Source of the DNA: Thaumarchaeota archaeon SCGC AAA007-O23
GTDB lineage: Archaea; Thermoproteota; Nitrososphaeria; Nitrososphaerales; Nitrosopumilaceae
Reading direction: 5' to 3'
Assembly (NCBI GenBank): GCA_000402075.1
Contig: ARWO01000002.1
Coordinates: 1-64,000, forward strand
DNA length: 64,000 bases
The notes under the pieces are model-generated. The model saw only the letters and a list, made by a program, of their open reading frames with translations, was not told the DNA's origin and did no database searches. Positions within the stretch are counted from its first letter, which is position 1; every line of letters begins with the position of its first letter. Positions 43,138 to 52,122 of this stretch are shown here, one piece after another. A program made the position numbers and the translations under genes.

Positions 43138-44065
43138 ATGAAAAATAAAGATAATCTGGACTCTAAAAAAGAAAAAAAGTAAATAAAATTAAGGAACAAT
43201 TAGCACGATTACGTGAAAAATTAGTATCTGAAAATAATCCATCAGTTCCCTCAAAGTCTAAATTTAAAAAAACTAAAGATAAACCAAAACAACCAAAGAA
43301 GGAAGAAATCAAAGTAAAACCAAAACAACCAAAGAAGAAGGAAATCAAAGTAAAACCAAAACAACCAAAGAAGAAGGAAATCAAAGTAAAACCAAAAGAA
43401 GCAAAAAAGGAAGCAAAAGAGAAAAAGGCTAGAAGAAAAGAAGAAGCAAAAAAGAAAGCAAAAGAAGCAAAAGAGAAAAAGGCTAGAAGAAAAGAAGAAG
43501 CAAAAAAGAAAGCAAAAGAAGCAAAAGAGAAAAAGGCTAGAAGAAAAGAAGAAGCAATCAAGAGAGCAAAAGAAGCAAAAGAAAAAAGGAAGAAGCAAAA
43601 AAGGAAGAGGAAGAAGCAAAAAAGAAAGAGGAAGAAGCAAAAAGAACTTACGAAGATGAATTAGAGGAGCAGCTTACTGAAGAAGAAATTACTGGTTTTC
43701 AACTGGAGAAGACTGACATGGATAAGATGTGTAATAGGGTTTGCGAAAATATTGCTGGTTATGAATCAGATGGAATACTTCAAAGTCAACTTTGGAAAAA
43801 ATACAAACTTTCAAGCAGAGATGGTTCTCGTTTAGCGTTAAAATTGGAAAGAATGGGAATGATTACACGAGAAAAAATTTTAGAAAAAGAAAGATGGACT
43901 TACAAACTTATAATCAAAAAAACACCAATCAGTACAAAATCTATTGAAGGCTCACCATGTTTGACCTGTCCAGTTGAAGCAAAATGTTCACTTGATGGCG
44001 AAGTAAGCCCAAAAACTTGTCAATGGATTGAGGATTGGGTTATGATAGAATTGAAAAATAAATAA
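43138..44065 (+). pseudogene. RPC34/RPC39-like Fe-S transcription protein, frame broken at two poly-A runs
   Basis: Three overlapping frames make one protein. ATG 43138 gives MKNKDNLDSKKEKK, then needs one extra A in the seven-A run at 43172-43178. A second frame is Lys-rich with repeats; it needs one extra A in the six-A run at 43582-43587. The third continues through EDELEEQLTEEEITGFQLEK to a winged helix (ESDGILQSQLWKKY..SSRDGSRLALKLERMG) and CLTCPVEAKCSLDGEVSPKTC, a four-Cys 4Fe-4S site like that of RNA polymerase III subunit RPC39. With both bases added, 309 residues result. A shorter product from ATG 43718 would keep the wHTH and Fe-S parts. Confidence 0.75.
43284..43580 (+). repeat. 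36-bp and 54-bp tandem repeats in the Lys-rich region
   Basis: A 36-bp unit (coding PKQPKK-EIKVK) is repeated three times from 43284 to about 43391. A 54-bp unit (coding EKKARRKEEAKKKAKEAK) occupies 43419-43472 and 43473-43526 identically, with a diverged third copy at 43527-43580. The encoded segment is a highly basic, helical tail upstream of the winged helix. Confidence 0.9.
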
Positions 44066-44067
44066 AA

Positions 44068-44661
44068 ATGAAATTAATCGATGCAAAAAATGATCATTAT
44101 AGAAAACTAGCTCATGAGGAAGGATACAGAAGCAGGTCTTCTTACAAACTAAAAGAACTTCATAAATCATACAGAATAATTGGTGCGGGTCACTATGTTT
44201 TGGATTTGGGTTGTGCACCGGGAGGATGGACACAAGTTGCAGTGCAGCTTGCTGGCAATAAAGGAAAAGTGATGGGAGTTGATACATCGTTTGTAGAAGA
44301 AATTCCTGGTGCGCACATGATGAAATCAGACATCTGTGATATTTCCATTACCGAAGAAATTTTATCATTTTTTGGAAGAAAAATAAATGTTGTAATATGT
44401 GATCTTTCTCCACAGGTAACTGGTAATTGGTCTGTCGATCATTCCATACAAATCTCATTAAATTACGCCGCTGCAAAAATTATGGATCAAGTTCTGGAAA
44501 AAAAGGGAAACGCACTATTCAAAATTTTTGATGGCGAATATTCAAATGAATTTTATCAGTATGTGAAGAAAAAATTCACTAAGGTTAAGTTAAAAAAACC
44601 TAAAGTCAGCAGAAAACAGAGCAGTGAACTATATTGTGTTTGCCTTGGGTATCTATCTTAA
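44068..44661 (+). CDS. rlmE: FtsJ/RlmE-family 2'-O-methyltransferase
   Basis: 197 residues. It starts two bases after the RPC34-like stop. RSRSSYKLKELHK holds the catalytic Lys; VLDLGCAPGGWTQVAVQ is the SAM-binding loop; VVICDLSPQVTGN holds the catalytic Asp; KIFDG has the second Lys. Archaeal FtsJ proteins methylate 23S rRNA (U2552 equivalent) or tRNA. Likely cotranscribed with the gene before it. Confidence 0.93.
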   Translation: MKLIDAKNDHYRKLAHEEGYRSRSSYKLKELHKSYRIIGAGHYVLDLGCAPGGWTQVAVQLAGNKGKVMGVDTSFVEEIPGAHMMKSDICDISITEEILSFFGRKINVVICDLSPQVTGNWSVDHSIQISLNYAAAKIMDQVLEKKGNALFKIFDGEYSNEFYQYVKKKFTKVKLKKPKVSRKQSSELYCVCLGYLS

Positions 44662-44716
44662 AAAAATGGATAATTTGTACGCGTTATTTTTAAGTAAATT
44701 TTGTAAATTAATCATA

Positions 44717-44788
44717 TTCGAATAGTCAACATCAGACCATAGTTGCCCTTCGAATAGAGTCATCTGGGCTCTCAGTTTTTGAGAGTCC
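44717..44788. other. Stem-loop and short direct repeats in intergenic region
   Basis: TTCGAATAG occurs at 44717-44725 and 44749-44757. It is followed by a hairpin, GGGCTCTCA and TGAGAGTCC (44766-44774 and 44780-44788) around a five-base loop, and then an AT-rich tail. It could be a terminator for rlmE, or part of a small structured RNA. No tRNA or known sRNA box was found. Confidence 0.4.
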
Positions 44789-44794
44789 TTATTA

Positions 44795-44884
44795 TTAATT
44801 TCTTAAAAACATCATTAGGGCAAAGATAGCCATCGCAACGGAAGAGCCAACTCCTAACAGAAAAATAATTTTACCACCGCTCAT
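44795..44884 (-). CDS. Possible 29-residue single-helix membrane micro-protein
   Basis: ATG 44884 opens MSGGKIIFLLGVGSSVAMAI and ends in MMFLRN. One hydrophobic helix with a positive residue at each end. The composition is convincing for a membrane micro-protein, but it is too short for proof. It is divergent from the ABC transporter genes. Confidence 0.4.
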   Translation of the reverse strand: MSGGKIIFLLGVGSSVAMAIFALMMFLRN

Positions 44885-44982
44885 AATTTATACACACTCT
44901 CATTTTTTCTCAATAAAAATTCTTTATATTCGTTCAAGCTTGTTTCGCAATCAAATTATAATTAAAAAAATCAGCTTTAGTA

Positions 44983-45990
44983 TTGGAAGCAATAGAAGTG
45001 GATTCACTCACAAAAAAATTTGGAGATTTTAAGGCAGTAGATGGTATTTCTTTCAAAGTGGAAGAGGGCGAGATTTTTGGTTTTCTGGGACCAAATGGCG
45101 CAGGAAAAAGTACTACAATGATGATACTTACAACTTTGTTAAAACCAACATCTGGCAGAGCACTTGTGGGTGGATATGACGTTATGTCTGATGCCAAAAA
45201 AGTGAGAGAGAAAATTGGCTATGTTCAACAAGAAATTAGTGTAGATGAATTTCTAACCGGCAGAGAAAATCTTTACTTACATGCACGAATAAACCAAATC
45301 CCAAGGAATCTAATTAAATCAAGAATAGACGATGTATTGGAATTAGTAGAGCTAGGTGAAAAAAAGGATCAAGCATCATTAACCTATTCTGGCGGAATGC
45401 GAAAGAGACTAGATATAGCAAATGGATTATTGAGCAGACCATCTGTACTATTTCTTGATGAACCTACTGTAGGACTTGATATACAAACAAGACGGAAGAT
45501 ATGGGGCTACATAAAAAAAATTCGAAAGGATTTTGGTATGACCGTTTTTATCAGCACTCATTACATGGAAGAGGCTGACAATCTTTGTGATAGAATAGGA
45601 ATTATTGATCATGGAAAAATACAGGTCATCGACACACCAAAATCAATGAAAAGTACAATAGGAAACGAGATAATCTCCTTTAATCTTGTTGACGGCAAAG
45701 CAAACCAAGATGCCATAATAGATCAAATTGGAAAAATTGAATTTGTTAAGGAAGTGAAAAATAAAGAGGGCTTAATCACCGTCTTTTCTACCAAAAGCAA
45801 TGAGGTAATCCCAAAGATATTTCAGGAATCTGCTAATCTTGATATGAAGATAAGATCTCTCACATTAAAACAGCCTACGCTTGATGATGTATTCATCTCA
45901 TATACTGGGCATGATTTGAGGGATGAAACTGAAAATAAAAAATACAGTAGAAGAAAAGAATTCAATCTAAACAGGAGAAAAGGACTTTGA
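44983..45990 (+). CDS. ABC-2 type exporter ATP-binding protein (DrrA-like)
   Basis: 335 residues. Walker A GPNGAGKSTT (about 38-47), signature LTYSGGMRKRLDIANGLL, Walker B VLFLDEPTVGLD, H-loop TVFISTHYMEEADN. The C-terminal ~100 residues are the accessory domain typical of DrrA/NodI exporters, ending with a basic tail RRKEFNLNRRKG. Start is TTG 44983. Overlaps its permease by four bases. Cargo unknown. Confidence 0.93.
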   Translation: MEAIEVDSLTKKFGDFKAVDGISFKVEEGEIFGFLGPNGAGKSTTMMILTTLLKPTSGRALVGGYDVMSDAKKVREKIGYVQQEISVDEFLTGRENLYLHARINQIPRNLIKSRIDDVLELVELGEKKDQASLTYSGGMRKRLDIANGLLSRPSVLFLDEPTVGLDIQTRRKIWGYIKKIRKDFGMTVFISTHYMEEADNLCDRIGIIDHGKIQVIDTPKSMKSTIGNEIISFNLVDGKANQDAIIDQIGKIEFVKEVKNKEGLITVFSTKSNEVIPKIFQESANLDMKIRSLTLKQPTLDDVFISYTGHDLRDETENKKYSRRKEFNLNRRKGL

Positions 45991-46763
45991 TGATTACTGA
46001 TACTTACTCAATTTTTTGGCGTGAGATGAAACGCTACAAAAAATCTAGGGGTGGTTTTATAATCAGACTGATTCAGCCAGCTGTTTGGATCATAGTTATG
46101 GGCAATATATTTTCAGGAACACAGCCATTGATTGAATCAGTTGGATTTGATGGAGAATATATTGAGTTCATGACACCTGGAATCATAATATTGACTGCAA
46201 TTTTCACCAGCATCTTTGGTGGTGTGAACACTTTGTGGGATAGAAGATATGGTTTTATGAATCAGGCACTTACCTCTCCAATTTCTAGGTCATCCATTGC
46301 ACTTGGAAAGATGCTTGCAATATCATTAGTTGCTGCAATTCAAGCCAGTCTCATTTTAGGAATTGCCCTTGCAATAGGTGTCACAATGCCAAACTTGCTG
46401 ATGATAGCTCCAATCATGGCAATAGTAGTCTTGTTTTCGATTGGATTCTCTGGAATATCTGTTATGTTTGCTGCGGCCGCCAAATCTCAAGAAACTTTTT
46501 GGGGAACTGTCAATTTTCTTGGATTGCCTATGTTCATGATAAGTCCAGCCCTTTTTCCGCTGGCACTGATGCCAGATTGGTTGGCAACTATAGCTCAATT
46601 CAACCCGGTTACTTATGCGGTAGTTTTAGTTCGAAGTATGATGTCTGGGTATGTTGAAAGCTCATCGGCTGCCTTTAGCATAGTAATTTTAGGCGGTTTT
46701 GTGGTAGCTATGATCCTACTTGCGAGTTATGTATTCACGCGTGAGGTAAACAAGCCCTTCTAA
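45987..46763 (+). CDS. ABC-2 type transporter permease
   Basis: 258 residues with six membrane helices and the ABC-2 pattern: FWREMKRYKKSRGGFIIRLIQP at the inner face, then FMTPGIIILTAIFTSIFGGV, RYGFMNQALTSPISRSSIALGKM, MFMISPALFPLALMPDWL and FNPVTYAV. Pairs with the preceding ATPase to form a drug-, lipid- or polysaccharide-type exporter. The next gene codes a large secreted protein, but it has its own signal peptide. Confidence 0.92.
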   Translation: MMITDTYSIFWREMKRYKKSRGGFIIRLIQPAVWIIVMGNIFSGTQPLIESVGFDGEYIEFMTPGIIILTAIFTSIFGGVNTLWDRRYGFMNQALTSPISRSSIALGKMLAISLVAAIQASLILGIALAIGVTMPNLLMIAPIMAIVVLFSIGFSGISVMFAAAAKSQETFWGTVNFLGLPMFMISPALFPLALMPDWLATIAQFNPVTYAVVLVRSMMSGYVESSSAAFSIVILGGFVVAMILLASYVFTREVNKPF

Positions 46764-46794
46764 TTGAACTAAATTTGACCCACGAAATAACAAT

Positions 46795-46816
46795 ATCTCA
46801 CTTATGAGATCTTTTT
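46795..46816 (+). terminator. Hairpin plus T-run after the ABC exporter operon
   Basis: ATCTCA and TGAGAT (46795-46800, 46805-46810) form a six-base-pair stem with a CTTA loop, followed by CTTTTTG. It sits 32 bases after the permease stop and just before the large surface protein gene. A short T-run is the main archaeal termination signal. Confidence 0.4.
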
Positions 46817-46834
46817 GATTTATTTCACTCATTA

Positions 46835-49800
46835 TTGTTGAAAGGTTTAGTATTAGTCACAGTATGTGTTAGCTTACTATTAGTTGGAATGATTTCCAGC
46901 CAATCGTTTGCAGCAAGCGGTCATTTGCATATCTCACAATGGAAAGGATTTGATACTACTGAACCAGATATGGATTGTTCGTTATGGGCTGAATATTGTC
47001 GCACAATGTATGAGGGCTGGAAACAACCGCAACAGATTGCTGTTGATGACGAAAGAAACATCTATGTAGCAGATACTGGCAATTCACGAATTCAAAAGTT
47101 TACCAGTGATGGAGAGTTTTTGTCAAGCTGGGGAACTAACGGTTTTGAAAATGGAGAACTTCAATCTCCTGTCGGCATTGCAATTTATGAAAATAATGTA
47201 TATGTTGTTGACGAAATGCAGAATACTATTCAAAAATTTGATAACGATGGAAACTTTATTCTAAAGTGGGGAGGACATGGTAGTGAAAATGGACAATTCA
47301 TTGAACCACAAGGAATTACAATAAATTCAAGCGGTGTAGTCCATGTTGCGGATTCAATGAATCATAGAATTCAGACATTCACTTCTAACGGAGAATTCTT
47401 GTCATCTTTTGGTAAATCTGGTTTCGGAGACGGCAAGCTAAAAAATCCAGTTGATGTTGCAGTTTATGGAGATTTTATTTACGTTTCTGATCCTGGAAAT
47501 TATAAAATTGAAAAGTATACTTCAGATGGAATTTTCCTAAAAAGTTTTGATTATAATTTTGCTGGTGCAAATGTTCGACCTGGAGGATTGACAGCGGATC
47601 CTAACGGAAACATCTACTTTGTTGACGCTGTAAAGTACAGAGTGGTTAAAATGAATTCTGATGGAAAGACAATAACTTCATGGGGTAACGTTGGTCAAGG
47701 AAACGGTAAGTTTCTTGAACCAAAAGATCTTGTATTAGATAATCGTGGATATCTTTACGTTTTAGATTCTAGTTTAGGCTTAATACAAAAATTTGAAACA
47801 CCAATTGTAGCACAAATAGAAGAAGCTTTAGCAGCAGAACAATTTAGAAAATTACAAGAGTTATCTTATGCTGAAGCAACGGCTACAGCAGAAGCTGAAG
47901 CAGCAGCTGAAGCAACGGCTACAGCAGAAGCTGAAGCAGCAGCTGAAGCAACGGCTACAGCAGAAGCAGCAGCAATCCCTGATACTACTAAACCAATCAT
48001 ATCTCCACCAGCGGACTTGATGATAGAAGCAACTGGAAGTCTAACATCTGTTGAATTAGGTAAGGCAATAGCAATGGATGAAAATGGTATTCAGCTATTA
48101 GTTAACAATGCACCAACATTGTTCCCGTTAGGCTCATCTACAATAATCTGGACTGCAATCGATAACAGTGGAAATTCAGCATCAGCAATACAACAAATTA
48201 GCATTGTTGATACAACTCCGCCCATAATACATTCAGTACCTGACATAACTGCTGAAGCAGTTGTACCTTATGATAACATTATAGAATTACAGGAACCAAG
48301 CGCAGATGATCTACTAGGCGTGATTTCAATCATAAATGATGCTCCTGAGTTCTTCCCAATAGGAGAGACCATCGTAACATGGACTGCCACTGATGTTGGA
48401 GGAAACACAGCCAACATTGAGCAAAAGATTACAGTTGTTGATACCATATTTCCAACTCTACAGGTACCAGATGATGTTGTAATTGAGGCAACAAGCTTGG
48501 ACCAAAATGAGGTGAATTTGGGCGAAGCCATATCCACAGATAATGGCGAAATTGTTTCAATTACAAACGATGAACCTGAATTCTTTCCAATAGGTGAGAC
48601 CGTTGTAACATGGACTACCATTGATTCATCAAATAATTTCTCAAGTCTTACCCAGTTAGTTTCAGTGATAGATACCACCGCACCAGAAATTTTACTATTA
48701 GGAGATATAACTCTCGAAGCATCTTCAGTTGATGCAAATATTGTTAATTTGGATAGCCCAATTGTTTCCGATATACAGGATGTTACAATTTACATAATTG
48801 CCCCAGATGTTTTCCCAGTTGGCGAAACCACCGTTACATGGACTGCAGTTGATAAATCTGGTAACTCAGCCAGCGCAACTCAGACTGTTACAATAGTTGA
48901 TACAAAAAAGCCAGGACTATCCATACCACAAGATCAAACTGTTGAGGCATCTAGTCTTGAAGGAACACTAGTAGAGATAGGTCAGGCTTGGGCTCATGAT
49001 ATTACAGGAATTTCATCCATTGTGCATGACGCACCAGATGTATTCCCATTAGGTTCTACTCTGATTGCTTGGACGGCTACTGATGATCATGATAACATTA
49101 CAACTGCATATCAAAGAATAACCGTAGTAGACACTACTACACCCACAATTATTTCTCCACAGGACATTGTAGCCGAGGTAATTGATCCCACTATGAACTA
49201 TATTGGACTTGGAGAACTCGATGCAGCTGACAGTGTTGGCATTGAATCTGTAACTAATGATAAACCAATCACATTTCCATTTGGAAGTACCACCGTTACA
49301 TGGACAGTAACAGATACTTCAGGCAATATTTCACAAGGCACTCAAGTTGTTACACTTGTTGATACCACAGATCCAGAGATTTTTGCGCCCTCGGACATTG
49401 TTGCCGAAGCTATTAGTCTATCCGGTACGATGGTAGAATTGGGCGGAGCAACAGCACATGATGTAATGGGAATTGCCTCAATAACAGAACATCCGCCAAG
49501 ATTCTTTGTACTGGGTGAAACAACAGTTACATGGATTGCCACTGACACGTCTGGCAACTCAGCCAGCGCAACTCAGACTGTTACAATAGTTGATACCACA
49601 TCTCCAAGTATCACTGCTCCGGATTCAATTACGGCGGAAGCAACATCTACTGATTCAAACATAGTGGCACTTGGCAGTCCAGTTTCCAGTGACCTAGTAG
49701 ATATTCCTTCAATTTCCAATAATGCACCAGATGTTTTCCCATTAGGCGAGACCACTGTTACATGGACTGCAGTTGATGAATCTGGCAACTCAGCCAGTGC

Positions 49801-50407
49801 AACTCAGACTGTTACAATAGTTGATACCGCATCTCCAGAATTAACAATGCCTGAAGATGTTATGATTAGCGCATTTTCCTTAGAAAAACAAGTTGAGATT
49901 GGTGAGGCACAAGCATATGATTTGGCAGGCTCTGCATTTACAATAACAAATGATGCCCCCGATACTTTCCCATTAGGTGATACGGTTGTAACATGGAACG
50001 TCTCTGACGAGTTAGGAAATTCCGCAAGCTCCCAGCAAGTAATATCAGTCCAACCATGCGGAAAGTCATTATCATACTATAACCAAATCTTTGGAACTCC
50101 AGCAGCTGATACCATTGTTGGCACAGAAGTCGCTGATCTAATCTTTGCATTTGCCGGTGATGACATGATCTTAGGCGGGGAAGGTAACGACTGTATCATT
50201 GGTGGCGATGGAGACGATCTAATATTTGGAAACGCAGGTGATGATCATCTAGTAGGCGGAGAGGGCAATGACATTCTCAAGGGCTTTTCCGGAGATGACA
50301 AACTAACAGGCGGCACCGGTACTGATGTTCTTGATGGAGGAGATGACTTTGATGTATCATACGACTCTGCTTCAGACATTATAATCAAATGTGAAGAACA
50401 ACTGTAA
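46835..50407 (+). CDS. Giant secreted NHL-propeller / HYR / RTX calcium-binding protein
   Basis: 1190 residues. Signal peptide MLKGLVLVTVCVSLLLVGMI..SFA. Residues about 55-330 are six NHL-type beta-propeller blades (NIYVADTGNSRIQKF, VVDEMQNTIQKF, VHVADSMNHRIQTF, IYVSDPGNYKIEKY). A Glu-Ala-Thr linker (346-381) leads to nine HYR/Ig-like domains of about 77 residues (382-1072), each beginning DTTxPxI and ending VTWTAxDxSGN. The end (about 1085-1190) carries RTX nonapeptides (GGEGNDCIIGGDGDDLIFG and others), which bind calcium in beta-rolls. No anchor is visible. Likely a surface adhesin or matrix protein. Start is one of two consecutive TTG codons. Confidence 0.88.
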   Translation: MLKGLVLVTVCVSLLLVGMISSQSFAASGHLHISQWKGFDTTEPDMDCSLWAEYCRTMYEGWKQPQQIAVDDERNIYVADTGNSRIQKFTSDGEFLSSWGTNGFENGELQSPVGIAIYENNVYVVDEMQNTIQKFDNDGNFILKWGGHGSENGQFIEPQGITINSSGVVHVADSMNHRIQTFTSNGEFLSSFGKSGFGDGKLKNPVDVAVYGDFIYVSDPGNYKIEKYTSDGIFLKSFDYNFAGANVRPGGLTADPNGNIYFVDAVKYRVVKMNSDGKTITSWGNVGQGNGKFLEPKDLVLDNRGYLYVLDSSLGLIQKFETPIVAQIEEALAAEQFRKLQELSYAEATATAEAEAAAEATATAEAEAAAEATATAEAAAIPDTTKPIISPPADLMIEATGSLTSVELGKAIAMDENGIQLLVNNAPTLFPLGSSTIIWTAIDNSGNSASAIQQISIVDTTPPIIHSVPDITAEAVVPYDNIIELQEPSADDLLGVISIINDAPEFFPIGETIVTWTATDVGGNTANIEQKITVVDTIFPTLQVPDDVVIEATSLDQNEVNLGEAISTDNGEIVSITNDEPEFFPIGETVVTWTTIDSSNNFSSLTQLVSVIDTTAPEILLLGDITLEASSVDANIVNLDSPIVSDIQDVTIYIIAPDVFPVGETTVTWTAVDKSGNSASATQTVTIVDTKKPGLSIPQDQTVEASSLEGTLVEIGQAWAHDITGISSIVHDAPDVFPLGSTLIAWTATDDHDNITTAYQRITVVDTTTPTIISPQDIVAEVIDPTMNYIGLGELDAADSVGIESVTNDKPITFPFGSTTVTWTVTDTSGNISQGTQVVTLVDTTDPEIFAPSDIVAEAISLSGTMVELGGATAHDVMGIASITEHPPRFFVLGETTVTWIATDTSGNSASATQTVTIVDTTSPSITAPDSITAEATSTDSNIVALGSPVSSDLVDIPSISNNAPDVFPLGETTVTWTAVDESGNSASATQTVTIVDTASPELTMPEDVMISAFSLEKQVEIGEAQAYDLAGSAFTITNDAPDTFPLGDTVVTWNVSDELGNSASSQQVISVQPCGKSLSYYNQIFGTPAADTIVGTEVADLIFAFAGDDMILGGEGNDCIIGGDGDDLIFGNAGDDHLVGGEGNDILKGFSGDDKLTGGTGTDVLDGGDDFDVSYDSASDIIIKCEEQL
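47870..47968 (+). repeat. 36-bp tandem repeat coding the Ala/Glu/Thr linker
   Basis: Units at 47870-47905 and 47906-47941 are identical, with a partial third from 47942. Each codes AEATATAEAEAA. The linker joins the NHL propeller to the HYR domains. Confidence 0.9.
48862..49828 (+). repeat. Near-identical ~40-base blocks in three HYR domains
   Basis: The same ~40-base block coding NSASATQTVTIVDT occurs at 48863-48902, about 49556-49595 and about 49789-49828, with one or two changes. HYR domains 4, 7 and 8 thus share recent ancestry or have undergone gene conversion. Confidence 0.8.
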
Positions 50408-50427
50408 GCAAATTTTTGTGATTAATT

Positions 50428-50448
50428 ACTATATAGTTACACTATAGA
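50428..50448. promoter_or_regulatory. Promoter region with inverted repeat before the phosphate uptake genes
   Basis: ACTATATAGTTACACTATAGA contains a TATA-like element and short inverted arms CTATA and TATAG around eight bases. It lies 44-64 bases before the ATG of the DUF47 gene. It could be TATA box plus operator for phosphate control, but the palindrome is short. Confidence 0.35.
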
Positions 50449-50491
50449 CTATTTGCATCATGGTTAAGTCCAAAATTCTTCTACGCAGATT

Positions 50492-51121
50492 ATGGGACAG
50501 TTCTTTTCCTGGGTAAAATCAAATGAAAGACAAATTTTAGTAATTCTAGATAATTTAGCAAAAAAAGGAGTTGAAGTCTCTGAAGCAGTGGTAGTTATGC
50601 TATCAGATCTAAGTAAAGATGAACATCACAAAAAAATTCATGCTCTTGAAACTGAGGCTGATTCTCTAGTACGAGAGATTTTTTCTGAGTTAAACAGTAC
50701 ATTCATCACGCCTTTGGATCGTGAGGACATGCAAAGGGTTGCATCAAAAATAGATGATACAATTGATCATATGGATGGAATAGCTTCAAGACTTCATAGT
50801 TACAAAATAACTAGTGCTCCTCCACATGCATTGGATATTGCAAATGAACTGGTAAAGGCAACGAAGGAAGTAGAATTGATGACATCTAAACTACAAAACA
50901 TGAAGGATCCTTCTACAATGATAGAACATTGCAGAAAAACAAGTGAAATTGAACACAAAATAGATGATTTGTATAAACTATCTATGACCGAACTCTTTGA
51001 GAGTACTGACGCAATACAAATCATTAAACTAAAAGATATCTATGAATCAATGGAAACTGCGTCAGATAGATGTGTAGATGTTGCTGACGTTGTTGAAGAT
51101 ATCGTTCTAAAATATACCTAG
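50492..51121 (+). CDS. DUF47/PhoU-like phosphate transport accessory protein
   Basis: 209 residues, wholly helical, PhoU-like: HHKKIHALETEADSLVREIFSELNSTFITPLDREDMQRVASKIDD has the conserved E-x-x-AD and ITPLDREDI motifs of the DUF47 family. DUF47 genes sit next to PiT transporters and probably regulate them. The Pit gene begins eight bases downstream. Start is ATG 50492. A short overlapping frame from an ATG at 50460 is ignored. Confidence 0.9.
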   Translation: MGQFFSWVKSNERQILVILDNLAKKGVEVSEAVVVMLSDLSKDEHHKKIHALETEADSLVREIFSELNSTFITPLDREDMQRVASKIDDTIDHMDGIASRLHSYKITSAPPHALDIANELVKATKEVELMTSKLQNMKDPSTMIEHCRKTSEIEHKIDDLYKLSMTELFESTDAIQIIKLKDIYESMETASDRCVDVADVVEDIVLKYT

Positions 51122-51129
51122 ATGGATTT

Positions 51130-52116
51130 ATGATAGAAATAGCAATCGCAGCCATAATTGTGGCACTGATTTTTGATTTCGTAAATGGGTTCAATGATTC
51201 TGCTAACTCTGTTGCTACGGTAATTGGAACGCGTGTTTTAAAACCACTTCATGCAGTTGCGTTATCTGCCGCCGCTAATTTTGTAGGACCATTTGTTTTT
51301 GGTGTTGCAGTTGCCACCACTATTGCAAAAGGAATTGTAAGTCCTGATGAGATCACCGTCTATATGATTATTGGAGGTTTGGCAGGCGCAATAGCTTGGA
51401 GTTCATTATGCACATATTTCGGATTACCAATTTCCAACAGTCATTCCTTAATTGGTGGAATAATGGGAGCCGGCATTATTGGATTGGGCTTTGAACAACT
51501 TGTTTACGGCGGACTAACCAAAGTTTTTGCAGGAATAATTATCGCACCAATCGGCGGAATAATTTTTGGTATGGTTTTAGTGGGAATTATAATTGCAGTT
51601 TTTGCTAAACGTAAACCAGCTGTAGTAAACAGGACATTTGGTAGATTATCAATTATATCATCTGTCTGGCTTGCACTTACCCACGGAGCAAATGATGGAC
51701 AAAAAACTATGGGAATAATTGTTCTCATCTTGTTTTCGGCAGATCTTATTTCTGAAATTCATATGCCACTTTGGGTAATTCTTGCAGCAGCAAGTGCAAT
51801 GGGCTTGGGTACATTCTTTGGAGGATACAAAGTAATCAAAACACTTGGTCTCAAAATCACCAGATTGAAACCATATCAGGGGTTTGCAGCTCAAACCGGT
51901 GGCGGAGTAATGTTAGCTATTTTTGCAATATTAGGAATTCCTGCAAGTACAACTCATGCAATTACTGGCAGTGTTATGGGGGCTGGCGCAGCGCGAAGAA
52001 TACGTGCAGTCCGTTGGAGAGTTAGTAGGCAGATCATATTTTCTTGGGTAATTACAATACCGGGAGCTGCCGGACTTGCAATTGCATTTACTTACATAAT
52101 CCATTTGTTTGTATAG
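51130..52116 (+). CDS. Inorganic phosphate transporter, PiT family
   Basis: 328 residues, about ten membrane helices with the two PiT signatures: DFVNGFNDSANSVATVIGTRVL near the start and LALTHGANDGQKTMGIIVL in the second half. Second halves also have GIPASTTHAITGSVMGAG. Cation-coupled, low-affinity phosphate or metal-phosphate uptake. Paired with the DUF47 gene. Confidence 0.96.
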   Translation: MIEIAIAAIIVALIFDFVNGFNDSANSVATVIGTRVLKPLHAVALSAAANFVGPFVFGVAVATTIAKGIVSPDEITVYMIIGGLAGAIAWSSLCTYFGLPISNSHSLIGGIMGAGIIGLGFEQLVYGGLTKVFAGIIIAPIGGIIFGMVLVGIIIAVFAKRKPAVVNRTFGRLSIISSVWLALTHGANDGQKTMGIIVLILFSADLISEIHMPLWVILAAASAMGLGTFFGGYKVIKTLGLKITRLKPYQGFAAQTGGGVMLAIFAILGIPASTTHAITGSVMGAGAARRIRAVRWRVSRQIIFSWVITIPGAAGLAIAFTYIIHLFV

Positions 52117-52122
52117 ATAGGA

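Noticed and set aside
43163..43640. Phe/Ser/Leu-rich membrane-like proteins on the minus strand
   Set aside because: They are mirror images of the Lys-rich tandem repeats of the RPC34-like gene on the plus strand; AAG/AAA/GAA codons read backwards as Phe, Leu and Ser.
48268..49788. Minus-strand ORFs of 70-136 residues in the HYR region
   Set aside because: They recur with the HYR period and are antisense shadows of the repeats.
46835..50407. RTX toxin
   Set aside because: Only the calcium repeats resemble RTX toxins. There is no pore-forming, protease or lipase domain and no type I secretion partner; an adhesin or matrix role fits better.
50460..50516. 18-codon upstream ORF overlapping the DUF47 start
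   Set aside because: Short, basic and without support; the leader distance is compatible with normal initiation at 50492.
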